Below, one piece after another: positions 23,715 through 34,664 of a stretch of 64,000 bases of DNA. Source of the DNA: Steinernema hermaphroditum (Eukaryota > Nematoda > Chromadorea > Rhabditida > Steinernematidae); NCBI GenBank assembly GCA_030435675.1, contig CM059621.1, positions 15,314,001 to 15,378,000 of the forward strand, in the 5' to 3' direction. Each line of letters begins with the position of its first letter. The stretch's first letter is position 1. A program made the position numbers and the translations under genes. The notes under the pieces were generated by a model that made no database searches, was not told the DNA's origin, and worked only from the letters and a program-made list of their open reading frames with translations.

Positions 23715-23720
23715 AATAAA
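23715..23720 (+). terminator. Polyadenylation signal of the Max-like gene
   Basis: AATAAA lies 260 bases after the stop codon at 23455 and is the first canonical signal downstream. It is followed by the T-rich start of the next intergenic stretch. Confidence 0.5.
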
Positions 23721-23729
23721 CAACTCCGA

Positions 23730-24050
23730 TGAACCTTGACGGGGGGCTTTGTGCTTCGATAAGACAATTTTTTATGGCTCGTTTAAACCTAATAACTCGG
23801 TAATCAGTCAACCGCAATCGACATTTTATTGTTGTGGTTTTATTTGGTCGCAGAACTCGGTTCTTTGGATATATGGAGCTATACTGTATCTTTATCGTTT
23901 TTATTTTTGCTATTGTTCCGATCGACCCGTTCATAGCTGCCTGCAGCTATACTAGTATACTGTATCTTCATCCTCAATTGTACCTTCATAATTAAACTAC
24001 AACCAAGGATCATAGAAGAGTCAAACAGTTGAGGACATCCGCAAGGCAGT
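23730..24050. other. Intergenic, nothing recognised
   Basis: AT-rich DNA with a short repeat of CTATACTGTATCTT(T/C)ATC at about 23879 and 23948, also seen near 24350 as TATTGTATCTTTATCATC. Confidence 0.4.
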
Positions 24051-24059
24051 ATGCAGTCT

Positions 24060-25115
24060 CTTGTTTATCAGTTTTGTAAGGACGCTTTTGCTTTTTCGAT
24101 AGATTTTTTGAATGTTAAATTCACTGTAAAATGTAAATTCACTGCATGATTTTTGAGGTTGATTTCTAGAGCTCGTGATACTGAGACAGCCATTGTGTCT
24201 AAGCATGAAATCTGACCGGGATCATATGTTTGTGACCATAAGAAAACTGTCGATTGTGTATTTTTGGAAGAAACGCGTTGGCCCTTTATCATCAACAAAG
24301 TAACAACAGATGCATCCTCCCTCTGTAAAAGGCACTCTTTGGATAGTAGGTATATTGTATCTTTATCATCAATTGCACCTTTATAATTCAACAACAATCA
24401 GGAATTTAGACGAGCCAAACAATAGAGGACATCAGTAAGACAGCATCAAGTTTGTGAGCCTAGAGTTTTCTCTCCATTGTGACTTTATTCAACATCAGAA
24501 ATATCGACTATTGGGTATAAGAAGACATAATATGATTTTGGTATTATTCCTCACTCGTTAGTATATTTTTAATTTTTGTTATTTTGCTCTTGCTTCCTTG
24601 CTGATAGATTTTTAACCATATACTGATCGTAAAATTGGTTAGATTTTTCATTTACTGCATAATTTTTGCGGACGGTAATTGCTACCTAATTGGAGCTCTG
24701 GATCCTAGGCAGAAGATGTGCCTAAGTATGAGTATGAAATTTGACTGGAATCATACCTTAACAAATCCGTGGATTGTGTATTTTTGGTGTTTCAAAAGGA
24801 CCCTGCACTACCAAAAAAATAAACAACAACAAGCGGACCTTCCTTCTGCACAGGACTATAGATTTTTTTCTGAATACCATATGTTGGTTGTAAAATTGGT
24901 CGGATTTGCTATTTACTGCATAATTTTTGAGGATGAAGGTTGCAATCTAATTAGAGCTCAATCCTGAGGCAGAAGATGTGCCTAAGGATGAAATCTGACT
25001 GGAATCATACCTTAACTCTATTTTTCTAATCTATTTTTGGTGTTCCAAAAGGATCCATCACTACCAAAAAATAAACAACAATGGATGCACCCTCCTTCTG
25101 CACAAGACGATTGCA
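24060..25115. repeat. Local direct repeat, about 250-bp unit, three diverged copies
   Basis: Units begin near 24070, 24610 and 24850. Each carries a TTCACTGCATGATTTTTGAGG-like or TTTACTGCATAATTTTTG word, GAGCTC, a GTGTCTAAG or GTGCCTAAG word, GAAAT(C/T)TGAC(C/T)GG(A/G)ATCATA, a TGTATTTTTGG word and ATGCA(C/T)CCTCC-like ends. No ORF is conserved among them, so they are probably non-coding. Confidence 0.65.
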
Positions 25116-25119
25116 CTTG

Positions 25120-25450
25120 CTGATGGGGTCGGCGTCATTTTTGCGCATTACACACGTTACCACGGTCGGCTATTTGCGGTGTGGGATGAGAGGAGGTCGT
25201 CGCGATTAGGAGGATTTTCGGAGGCACCGGCGGGTGGCGACAAATCGGATTACACCCCAAGGCGACGTTATTTTTATTCTTTGACTTGCTGATGTCAGCA
25301 GACGTCTTCCGCCCTGACCCCCGGTCGTCGTGTTTACGCTTGCGCCCCACGCCATTGCATGGATGCCGATAAGAATACACTTTCAAAGACATTCGGCGTT
25401 TGTCCCCGTCAGAATTCTGTGCTTCCATTTATGGCATCGCACTTGGGCAA
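25120..25450. promoter_or_regulatory. GC-richer island
   Basis: CG-rich block containing GGTCGTCGCGATTAGGAGG and GCGGGTGGCGAC-type words that recall the island at 16.2 kb. A 97-codon minus ORF covers it but looks like no known protein. Confidence 0.25.
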
Positions 25451-25854
25451 TGATCACTTTTCAGACACAAAAAGAGGATTGGTGCTGGGATTTGTAGATT
25501 CGTCGAAAATACGTCGGGTCTTCTCGTGGTGATCTTTGAAAGTGGACGTCTTCGATGGACCGCATTTCAGATGAGGAGCTTTAAGCCATGCCAAATAGGT
25601 ACATTGATGTAGTATCTAATGAAATGAAGATTACATGATCTCTGAAAACGGATGGGTCAGACGATACAAAATCTAGACAACAGGATGTAAAGTGAATATG
25701 GACACAAAAATAGATTGATTCAAGGAGCATACTACTGATAACCAGCCACAATAAAGAAATCTTGTCCGATGTACCATTTCAGCAGTCTACGGTAGGTATC
25801 AGAATAAACACACTTTGTTCGGCTTCACATGACAGGGCGGGTGTTCGGATAGTG
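25451..25854. other. Intergenic, nothing recognised
   Basis: AT-rich sequence. CACTTTGTTCGGCTTC at about 25808 resembles the recurring CGGACTTTGTTCG word of the GC-rich islands. Confidence 0.35.
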
Positions 25855-26005
25855 ATGGAGACTTTCTTGGCAAGACGTTGGATCCATGGTTCCGTAGGCC
25901 ATTGCTTCTGGGAGCTGGGACGATCATATGCGTCATCAACGATCGCGCCGATCGCTAACTCAAATCATTTCTGAGAGAATGGCTGGGTGACCCGACCGAT
26001 CGTCA
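25855..26005 (-). repeat. SINE-like family-1, 5' part only
   Basis: CTTCTGGGAGC, GCGCCGATCGCTAACTCA and GACCCGACCGATCG align in order with the 5' half (minus sense) of the copy at 7976-8528. The 3' half with its hairpin is missing. Confidence 0.6.
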
Positions 26006-26079
26006 AAAACGTCAGAAGCCAAAAATTTCAATCATCACGGCTAGACTTCACCGTTCTTCCAGCAGCGGTACTTCGTAGT

Positions 26080-27455
26080 CCATAAAATCCATTTTTGAGA
26101 AGATTTCTTGTAAACCGATCTTTAATTTTTGCAAACCTTAAAATTAACAAAGTGACCTTGAATGTGGGTGCTGTAACGTGGATGCTTATACCTATGAACT
26201 GGAATGGTAATAACGAAAGAATATGTGCAATAAATGGCTATGGTGAAGTAGGTAAAAGAAGGATTAATCGACGCCAAGTCGATGTTTTAGAACGCATCAA
26301 TCGTTCAGATTGGTTGCCTGACAGAACGAATATACGATCTCAGACCTGCAAAAATTGAAAATGAGCATGTGGTGGGTGTTTATAGCCATGGAATGGAACG
26401 ATGAAAGAATATCTCAAAAAAATGCTAGAAGAAGGATTAATCGAGGCCAAGTCGGTGTTTTATTGGGTTGGTCCATTGAAAATGTCGGATGATTTAAGTG
26501 GCAGTTTCTTAATATATATCCATGCCTATTATTCTCGGTATTGACTGTTTGACTGAGCAACTGCGGCTCACTTCTCAGGCAAAACCCAGACCCCTTGTTC
26601 ATAGAACACAAGAGGTTTGAGGTCGAAAAATGTTTTGGTACAATTTTCGACCTCTTTCTTTTATTTGGAGTGGTTCCCTCTGGTATCGTCATTTTTAAAG
26701 GAGAACAGATGACAGTAAGATAGAGCGAAGAGAGTACTATAAGAACCGCAAACAGCGAATCTCTCAGCTCAAGGTGGAGAGCCATTGTGGAGGTCAACTT
26801 TAAAATGTGAGGTCTCGGGTAGCCGTACTTTTTGTGGATCCAAGGGTCATTTTTTCGACATTTGGCATCTGTTTCCTGAAAGTTGAAAAGATCTCGTGGA
26901 ATCACTATATGGGCTTGGTAGCTGTGAGTGATAGCTACCTGCTACATATCCCCATTGTCTGCTATGTAACTTAACCAATTAGAAATATTGGAGTTAAGAG
27001 AACATGGTCATTTGAAAAAGCCATCTTTGTGAAATTAGCTCAGGTTATGATACATAACCAAGATAACAATAGGTGCGTTCGGTAGGCAATACCTAAGGAT
27101 GTACGTGGTTGAAGGCAGCCACCGTCCATCACACAATTAATGACGTAAAAAGCCCGTACATCACTTCGCATTTCGCCATCTCGAGGTGCCAGAAAATGGT
27201 CATCACGACAGAATAGGCCTGGAACACCACCAGGAATGTACTGAGCAAGTCGCCAATCATATTATGGAGAGAGAATTAACTGTGCTCAAGAACGTACCCA
27301 TCGATTTGGTCATGGAAGCAAATATTGCAAATTTAAAGGATGTTTACACCATCCGACATTTTCAATGGACCAACCCAATAGAACGTATCAATGATTCAGA
27401 TCGGTTGTCTGACAACGAGTTATCGTGTATTTTTTGTTCATGATTTTTTGTTCAT
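26080..27455. other. Intergenic with diverged direct and inverted duplications
   Basis: GAAGAAGGATTAATCGA(G/C)GCCAAGTCG occurs near 26260 and 26430 (direct). The segment at 26460-26500 (TTGGGTTGGTCCATTGAAAATGTCGGATG) is present in reverse complement at 27345-27382. The R4 repeat sits between. Nothing coding is recognised. Confidence 0.5.
26690..26830 (+). repeat. Dispersed repeat R4, copy 2
   Basis: ACAGTAAGATAGAGCGAAG, AATCTCTCAGCTCAAGGTGG and GAGAGCCATTGTGGA match R4 copy 1 at 9940-10140 and the reversed copy at 44265-44400. Confidence 0.6.
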
Positions 27456-27464
27456 GTTAAATGT

Positions 27465-27998
27465 GTATGTAAACACTCGTGTCGTGGTGGCGAGCGGTCG
27501 GTCCCTCCGGTCGCTCTCTGAGTGTCTGGTTTGATCAGATGGCAAACCCTGTGGCATGTATGAGTTTTCCGGCTTCCAGAGGGAATTGGGACACCCGGAA
27601 GCCGTAGTCCCACCACCGCTGACAACAAGATGTCCGACGCCAGGAATCTGGCAGCGCGAGATGCCATCCCAAAGGTCACCGACGCCCTGAGGACACCATC
27701 AGCACCGAATATGCAACTCTCGGAACACGGACTCATCTCTCCGAAGCAGAGGCGAGCCCCGAAGCTACCCAAGTGGTCCAAACGCCCGCGAAGAAGATAT
27801 TCCACCGCCATTTCCGATGTTTTGCTGATTCTCAGATACCCCATGAAGCGCGCCGTCTACGACCGGTTCGACACCACCGCTACGCCAAGGATAAAGCCCG
27901 CAGCAATGAGACATCCTCTGTTTGTCTATTATTCGGTGTCATGCAAGGCGAAATGCCTTTGAGTCGTGAATAAAGTCAAAGTCAAAGTCAAAGTCAAA
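27465..27998 (+). repeat. SINE-like retroposon, family 2, full length with (GTCAAA)n tail
   Basis: It is flanked by GTTAAATGT at 27456-27464 and 27999-28007. The 5' head near 27479 reads ACTCGTGTCGTGGTGGCGAG and contains a weak Pol III A-box-like word (TGGCGAGCGG) and, about 40 bases on, a weak B-box-like word (GGTTTGATC). The 3' end has the hairpin AAGGCGAAATGCCTT (27945-27959), then a GTCAAA microsatellite. A 110-codon ORF (27630-27962) is open in this copy but is broken in the others, so it is probably not coding. Confidence 0.88.
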
Positions 27999-28007
27999 GT
28001 TAAATGT

Positions 28008-29390
28008 ATTCTACATACTAAGCTACCTATCTCAAAAATATCAGAACTGTGTCGAAAAGCTGCCCTCTCTGCTGCTAGTTCGGCTTCTTAAATAGACATT
28101 CAAATGGATACTCATCACGGGTCTTATCTCGTGCAAATGAATGCGTTTAATAAAATTTTTGAAAATCTGACGCCCAATCACTTAATGTTCCGGCATGCTA
28201 ACATGTTCATGCAATCCTAAAGATTGAGTCATCTTCAACGTGGGCAGCATGGCTACGAAAACATCCCACCACATTTTTGTGCAACAATGTCTTCTCGATG
28301 TCTCAATCAGCTATTTTGAAATAAACAAAAATAACGGAAACAAAAACAGACATTTGTCACGTTTAATATGCAGTCATATTCAATGACAACCCAAGATGGA
28401 TCCTGAGCACTGGGCAAATAAGTAGGTGCATCATTTAGAAAATTAATGTTTACGGTTTAGTCGCTGGAATCAGTGGATGGAGCAATATATTTCGATATGA
28501 AACAACAAAAACAAGTCGTTGCTCTTCTTTCGACGTCGACGTTTGCCTCTCTGTGAGCATGCTACATGAAGAATTGCAGCACTCTAGGATATAAAGAAGT
28601 TTTCACTTTCCTGATTTGTGATATGCAACGCGGTGATAAGGCCGGCATGGAAAGTATCGGACCCCTTGTTAAAGACCAAAAGTTCCTACTTTAAGGAGCA
28701 CACCATAAGGTCTCACAGGACGTGATATGTGCAAAACTATACAGCGAAATTTATGTAATTTTCATTTGCATCCGTTTGCTATCAATGAAGTTCACCCTGG
28801 AATGGTAAAATCTGGCTGTATTTCAACAACTAAGATTCGAGTATTTGTGGCGTTTGAGAATTTATTATGTCCAAAATTTTGCTATTTATGTAGACTCTTT
28901 CTATGTTAAAAAAAGAGGCGGTATTCTATCCACAAATTAATCGTTGACTACGGGCGATAACCATATAGTCACAGTCAGGCATGAGCAGATTTTACAGAAA
29001 CCAATGACGGACAACACCGACCGCTCATTCAGCTCATTTCTGAGAGAGCAAAGGGAAGACCATATATGAATAGGCTGGACAGAGCTATATGGACGATAAT
29101 TTTAACGACAAAAATCTCAACTAAGATTTATGAAATTATTTTTTATTTATGCACTCTGACTTTGATATTCGCAAAAAATCTAAGAGTCATTTCCGCTTCA
29201 CGAATCTCATAGTCTTACGGTAGCTTCACACGTAGAAACGTCATTGGGAAAGGATTAATTACGTTAACTGTCTGCCACAACAAAAACTCGCGAAATGTCA
29301 GAAAACACATCACACAAGTTACGATGTTTGTCGCTTAAACTTTGCAAAACGCGTTCCCGACGGAAATAGAATAACACAGACAGACGCACT
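28008..29390. other. Intergenic, nothing coding recognised
   Basis: AT-rich DNA. From about 28.0 kb onward the recurrent heptamer appears mostly as CAAAAAT on the + strand. A SINE family-1 5' scrap (CCGACCGCTCATTCAGCTCATTTCTGAG) lies at about 28985-29065. Confidence 0.45.
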
Positions 29391-29830
29391 TTTGTTGTTG
29401 ACTTTTGCAGTCAGATCCCGGTTGCACCCAATCCCCAGTATAGCGCTAACTGCTACTGTACTCGCGCCGTTTCCTGACTCACGACTACTATATCTATCTT
29501 GACCTCAACTAATGGCTGTTTACCGCTGTGACCCATCTTCGCCCATTCACGGTGACTTCTTCGTCGACTACGCTTTCCTGTCCTTTCCACAGGAAAAGGC
29601 TCTAATTAGGCAGACGTATGTTTTGGGAAAAGCGCAGTATTTACGTGGAACAGGAGGACAGCAAGTCTGGCGCAATTTCCGAGGACGTCACACTCAGAGA
29701 ACATTTCTGTTTGCGATGACGGAAGAGTCTACGGAAAACATGTTGATCACGTCCGTTCGGACCTACGCGTTTGGCGCTCCAGTGGACATGGAGGCGTCGT
29801 GTGTGTGTGGATGACACACCAAAACACGGC
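29391..29830. other. GC-richer stretch with an unassigned 100-codon ORF
   Basis: A + strand ORF at 29512-29814 starts MAVYRCDPSSPIHGDFFVDY and ends with ASCVCG. I recognise no domain, signal peptide or splice context, so I leave it as a possible but unsupported exon. The overlying GC-rich composition alone would keep such a frame open. Confidence 0.2.
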
Positions 29831-30660
29831 TTTTTTTTGTTTTGGACCGAGCGGGTCTATGAAAACTGCTTTAGTCCTGGGCTGGGCGGCAGCACAACGC
29901 TGCATAAGAAGGAGAATATAAAGGTTCCATGCAAAAATGGTTTCATTCACTCATTTACAAAAATGGTTTCATCAATGCTTTCACGGCTGAATTGAAGTGA
30001 CTGAAAGAAACATCTGAAGAAATATAGATTCGCACAACAGAGTATGAAAGCTGCAAACATAGTTGCAAAAAGATGACTTCCAGTACTACCGTTTTGAAAT
30101 TCCATTTCCATTTCCATATCCGCTATCCTATTAAATGAATGCTCACAGCACATTGTGTTGCCCCTATATCAGAATGATTTTAGTGATTTATTTCAGTTTC
30201 AATCATAATTTGATGTTGCAATTGAGATTCTATGCGGTTCTATCTAGCTACCTCACATTCAAAAAGGCCATAGATAAGAATCAACTTGCTTAAACCGTGC
30301 AGAAACTGTCTAACTGTTTGGCCCACTTTCGTTAGTCATATCTATTCTGTGTGAGGTAAAGCCGATCTGATCACAAAAATAAGTGATAGACTAGCATGCC
30401 CGACAATTCTTCGCCACAAAAATTTACATTCATAACGTGCCTATCTTTAAAATCAACATCGTATATATCATCTGAAGGACTGCAGACCTCCAAAGATCGC
30501 AAAAATTTCACAACGCTTTCAATAAAACTTTCTGATTCCCCGTCCTCAATGATCTCTAGTAGCTGTCCCGATGGAATGTCTACATCGCTCCACTACAGTC
30601 CCACGACCTGACCCCGAGCAGCTGTTCCCCGTTCCAGTATCAGTCTGTAACGTAGTACAG
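29831..30660. other. Intergenic, nothing recognised
   Basis: AT-rich sequence with a short AAATGGTTTCAT(T/C)-type duplication near 29935-29970. No coding evidence. Confidence 0.4.
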
Positions 30661-30689
30661 TGTCCGCGCCGGTTACGCACATGTGACAT

Positions 30690-30810
30690 CGCGGATGTTG
30701 ACAAGCCACGTGGGATCACGTGTAGATCCGTGTAGAGCCTTTGTCTCTTTCATAAGTCTTTGTTTGCCGCCGATCTTAGGTACACGTGGCGCAGCACGTG
30801 CTGCAACCGT
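30690..30810. promoter_or_regulatory. Four CACGTG boxes downstream of tRNA-Glu
   Basis: CACGTG lies at 30707, 30717, 30783 and 30795, as two pairs with 10- and 12-base steps. They sit on the 3' side of the minus-strand tRNA gene. They could serve an unseen Pol II promoter; I see no gene starting here. Confidence 0.35.
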
Positions 30811-30938
30811 AAACAAGGTCGAAAACGCGACTGTTTTCTTAAAGGTCAGCACGCGATGGGCGTTTTCCGATCCGCAAACGATCGAAATCGGGACGCAAAT
30901 CGAAGATGAGGGAGTGGAAGTGAAAAAGCAAAAAGATT

Positions 30939-31010
30939 TTCCCATGCCGGGAATCGAACCCGGGCCGCGTGGGTGAAAGCCACGAATCCTAACCACTAGA
31001 CCACATGGGA
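30939..31010 (-). tRNA. tRNA-Glu (anticodon UUC)
   Basis: The minus strand folds into a complete 72-nt cloverleaf. The 7-bp acceptor stem pairs TCCCATG (31010-31004) with CATGGGA (30946-30940), and position 30939 supplies the A discriminator. The D-arm region TGGTCTAGTGG is the A box, and GGTTCGATTCC the B box. The anticodon stem CGTGG/CCACG closes the loop CTTTCAC, whose anticodon TTC is at 30977-30975. There is no intron. A run of T on the minus strand (30935-30925 region) provides the Pol III terminator. The gene appears functional and decodes GAA, possibly also GAG by wobble. Confidence 0.97.
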
Positions 31011-31432
31011 GGACATCTCCTCGTATTGACAAAGCGTTCTTAAAAAGATGAATTGTGTGTTGGTCAAGCGCAGAGTATCAGAAGAGCAATCGACGGTTGC
31101 ATGATCTCTGCAACCTTTCCATTGATAAGGTAGTGCGGCAACAAGGCAAATAAGATAAGCCGGTGCTCGTCTGCGGCAAGCCCGGCGACGCAAGATAGGG
31201 CGAGTGGAGGTCAGGAGTGGAGAAGTTCAGGAGAACTTTGTCATGCGGGATCGACATATAGACAACGAAAGGGTTCGGAAAATAATGTAACGCCGACAGA
31301 TTCGATAATGCTCAGTACCTTCTAATCAAGAAGTATTTGGAGATGAAATCGAAAGGAATGGTACGAGGAAGAAAACTAAAAATAAAGGTTAAAGCAACCC
31401 ATCAATATCGAAAAGTAAGGTTAGTTTAGCCG
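31011..31432. other. Intergenic, nothing recognised
   Basis: This is the upstream flank of the tRNA gene. A short GC-rich part near 31160-31200 is followed by AT-rich DNA. No gene is seen. Confidence 0.4.
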
Positions 31433-32147
31433 AAGAGATTTAGAGATTCATACAGATTCGTGGCGAATGCAAAATACGAGTCTATTGCGTAGTACAAAAA
31501 TTCAGTTCGAAGATCGTTAAGTAAACTTTGAAAAGTAACCATTATCCAAGTTCTTATTTAGCTTTTTAAGTCTGTAAGCATATCTACAGCACGCTGATAA
31601 AACATTTGTTCTCAAAAATGCATTATAAAATTGCAAACTTATAAAGTTTAATCAGTGCTCTAAGTTTCGAGCACACCGTACAGTACATATATTCCGAGAA
31701 TGAAACGATTAGGGAAAACTAGGATTGAAATCGCACATTACAAAAATGATCGAAGTAAAAGGGAAAATTAGATGGTGGAGTATTGTGGAGAGGAGCATTC
31801 ACCGAGCAGTCCGAGCAGCAATCAGGGCCACGCTCCGTGAAGATCACCTCCTGTGATGGGCCCTTGAATACCGTTCATTTCCGAATCACCAACAGAGGAA
31901 TGCAGTCGTCTTAACGTCTTAACTGAACTTAAACTTTATAAGTTTGCAATTTTATAATGCATTTTTGAGAACAAATGTTTTATCAGCGTGCTGTAGATAT
32001 GCTTACAGACTTAAAAAGCTAAATAAGAACTTGGATAATGGTTACTTTTCAAAGTTTACTTAACGATCTTCGAACTGAATTTTTGTACTACGCAATAGAC
32101 TCGTATTTTGCATTCGCCACGAATCTGTATGAATCTCTAAATCTCTT
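31433..32147. repeat. Perfect 218-bp inverted repeat around a 279-bp spacer
   Basis: The left arm 31433-31650 is the exact reverse complement of the right arm 31930-32147; I compared all 218 positions and found no mismatch. The spacer (31651-31929) shows no protein similarity. Just outside, the flanks differ at once. I see no obvious target-site duplication at the outer ends. A transcript would form a long hairpin able to enter RNAi. The 74-codon + ORF at 32038-32262 starts inside the right arm and is hydrophobic-helical (TEFLYYAIDSYFAFATNLY), but I recognise no family. Confidence 0.97.
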
Positions 32148-33218
32148 GATCGAGCAACTGATTCTTTCGAAGGTGACTAGGTTCGTGTCGTTCAATTCGT
32201 TTTTATCGCTATCTTCGCACATGGTTCCGATGGATTCCAGCGGCTGTGTCTTAACTGGATGAAGAAAATCGAACCTCATGCATATCCCCTCCTTCCCTTC
32301 TCCGAACTGAGCATTCGTGTGTCGAAGATGTGTGTGTTCCGTATGCTCTTCTGATAAGCTTCCCTAAAGGTCACTCTCCGCTTACTGAAATGGCGCACCA
32401 CGCATCACTTATCGGAACGTTTCCAAGCGGTAGTTACGGACGCTCCCGCCACACAAACAACACCACAGTTCCCCATTAGTTGGGGAGACGGGGGGGGGGC
32501 GGTTAAGATAGTTCTTGGCCAGACGTTGGCCCTATGACTCCCTTTTTTCAGGCCTTCTGGGAGCCAACAGCGACAGCTCGCTCACTAAAGTAGAAACTCG
32601 TAAACAGTTCCCCATGAGCGCCATCCTAAAATCACTGCTAAAGTGCAAAGCGAATAAAACGGAACGTTTTAGCGTCAGCGATGCACGTGTCTTTTCGGGT
32701 TTCCCGGGCGCACGTGTCGGCGGAACGACGCAAAAAAAAAAACTTTATGATGCAGAAGGAGACTTAACGACTTCCCCGATATCGGGCGTCATGTGGCGAT
32801 CGCTTTGATCCCGCTAGGATGGCCGTGACGCACAGAAGCGTTCTGTGAAGAACTACAGAGTGATTGGGCAAAAAATTGAAGGCCAATTGGTGAAGCATTT
32901 CAATTCAAAAGATGCAGCTGTGCTCAATTCTAAACGGAAGCGACTGTCACGCATCTTGAGGTCTATGCTATGTCCGGGTCTCACCGCGAACACCCTGAAT
33001 ACTATGCGTTCTCCATTTCGATTCGTTCCTGACGAGCCCGAGTTAAAATTTCATCTATCGGACTTTCATCTGACTAGAAACACATGCATGCAAATTCAGA
33101 AAGTCTTCCAGAAATAACTCCAAAAAATGTGTTGACGCACCTAATTTGAAATCAGAATAAAACGACTTCCGAAATCACAAACTGGTGTTGACATATTATT
33201 ACAAAAATTTGAATTTCA
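32148..33218. other. Intergenic with a SINE scrap and a small GC-rich island
   Basis: About 32508-32600 is a family-1 SINE 5' fragment, minus sense (AGACGTTGG, GGCCTTCTGGGAGCC). The block 32640-32830 is GC-richer, with CACGTG at 32684 and 32711. The + ORF at 32845-33117 (90 codons) has no recognisable domain. Confidence 0.4.
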
Positions 33219-33330
33219 GTTGAAGTTTGGACCAATGCGTTCTCCCCGCCATGCTCTACGGATCAGAAACTTGGTCGCAGAAGGCCCAGTAGAAGGCGCA
33301 AAAATTACTTTCCGTGTAATTGCTTACTTT
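33219..33330 (+). pseudogene. Non-LTR (LINE) reverse transcriptase scrap
   Basis: The frame reads SLDQCVLPAMLYGSETWSQKAQ, stop, KAQKLLSV. The CVLPAMLYGSETW motif is characteristic of the conserved region after the catalytic palm in RTE/CR1-like non-LTR retrotransposons. Only about 35 codons remain and a stop interrupts them. It may descend from the LINE class that could mobilise the SINEs here, but no 3' end is preserved to test that. Confidence 0.7.
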
Positions 33331-34560
33331 TATTGACTGTGGCCGCGTTGGGAGTACCGTCTTTACTACAAAAATAGCCAAGCCACACGAAACAACAGAC
33401 AGTACAGTGTCATATCATTTTTTAGGACGTAGTCGAGAGTCGGTTACATTCTCAAAGTTTAACACAAAAAAAATCCCAGTTCAGTTGTTTTGAATTAGAA
33501 TCGTCAAACCTTTCTGAACCTACTTAAGGCAGATATGACAGAAAAATACTCTTCTTCTGTAGGTAAATTCGTCACAGTGTGTAGACCGATGGTGCCGACA
33601 CCCAAAAAAAGACGGCTATATGAGATCCACAGGACGGCAAGGCGAGAAAAGTGATGCATCCAACGTTCGTATTACATTCTTCCCTTACCGAAGCATGTTA
33701 CCAAATCAACAAAAATGTTTGCTGATAATACAGTTTTCCCTTAGCTCTATCTTACTGCCATCTGTGCTTGAGCTGAAATGACGACAGCAGAGGTAATAAC
33801 GACTTATATGTTCGAAATCACAAACTGGTGCGGACATATTATTACAAAAATTTAACAGCCATACACCGAAAAATGAACATGCAAAACATACTGAATAGTG
33901 CAATGTTAACCCAAGTCATGTACATCCAAGGTTCGCATCATATCTCTCACTGTAGACAATTCGCAAATGAACAAAAATGAACTTCTCTGGCAAATACGAA
34001 CCTGGTCACAAATAAAAAAAATCTATATGGATGCGATCGCAATACTACTGTGATGCAGTGATGATACTTAAAAGGTTCGTTGTACAACACATCCTCGAAA
34101 TTCGTATAATCCTTCTCCTACTCCTTTGACCAGAGTCTCTTAGAAATCGTTGTGGTTGTGTTCTGATTTCGGCACGAAGTTGTGTCGAATGTAGACAGCC
34201 CTCTGTTGACAATACGCCTCGTCACATCGCGGTCACAAAGTGTTTGCCGCCAGGGAGCGCGAAACGCGTAAATAGGTCCCCTTTTGTGTTGAGAGTCTAT
34301 TGAGTGAGAGTGTGATCAGCGATCAGGGAAAAGGATGTTGTTGCAAAAAAGTGACAATCCGGTTTTTCGAGAAGTTTCCTTTCCACGTCATGCGGGTAAG
34401 CTGCGAACAGGACGAACGAAGGCAAAAATCAAATGGAATCGTCTTATGAGAAGGCGAAGTAGCATCAAGAAGGCAGCTTATGAAAGTACTTTTACAGAGG
34501 CGGCCTCGTGGGACTTCTTTGCGCCGACGGCTCTATGGTCTGTAAGCTCATAGAGTCGTT
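33331..34560. other. Intergenic with a small direct duplication
   Basis: CACAAACTGGTG followed by GACATATTATTACAAAAATTT occurs at about 33177 and again at 33823, so one side overlaps the LINE scrap's left flank. CAAAAAT is frequent (about 33297, 33368, 33710, 33845, 33973). The + ORF at 34335-34553 has a donor-like GCGGGTAAGC but no recognisable similarity. Confidence 0.4.
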
Positions 34561-34566
34561 TTTATT
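34561..34566 (-). terminator. Polyadenylation signal of the lectin gene
   Basis: On the minus strand AATAAA is read at 34566-34561, about 100 bases after the lectin stop codon at 34665. Confidence 0.55.
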
Positions 34567-34664
34567 CAACTCTAACCCGGTAAACAAAGGGATGGTCTAG
34601 TGGTCCCGAGCAGAGAAGGATGCCATAATCCCAAAAATATGAATAACCATGTTGTATAAGATTT

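Noticed and set aside
29512..29814. 100-codon + ORF starting MAVYRCD
   Set aside because: No domain, no splice context and GC-rich surroundings; kept only as an unassigned ORF in the region entry.
34335..34553. 72-codon + ORF with a donor-like GGTAAGC
   Set aside because: No similarity to anything known and no matching downstream exon; it sits head-on to the lectin gene's 3' end.
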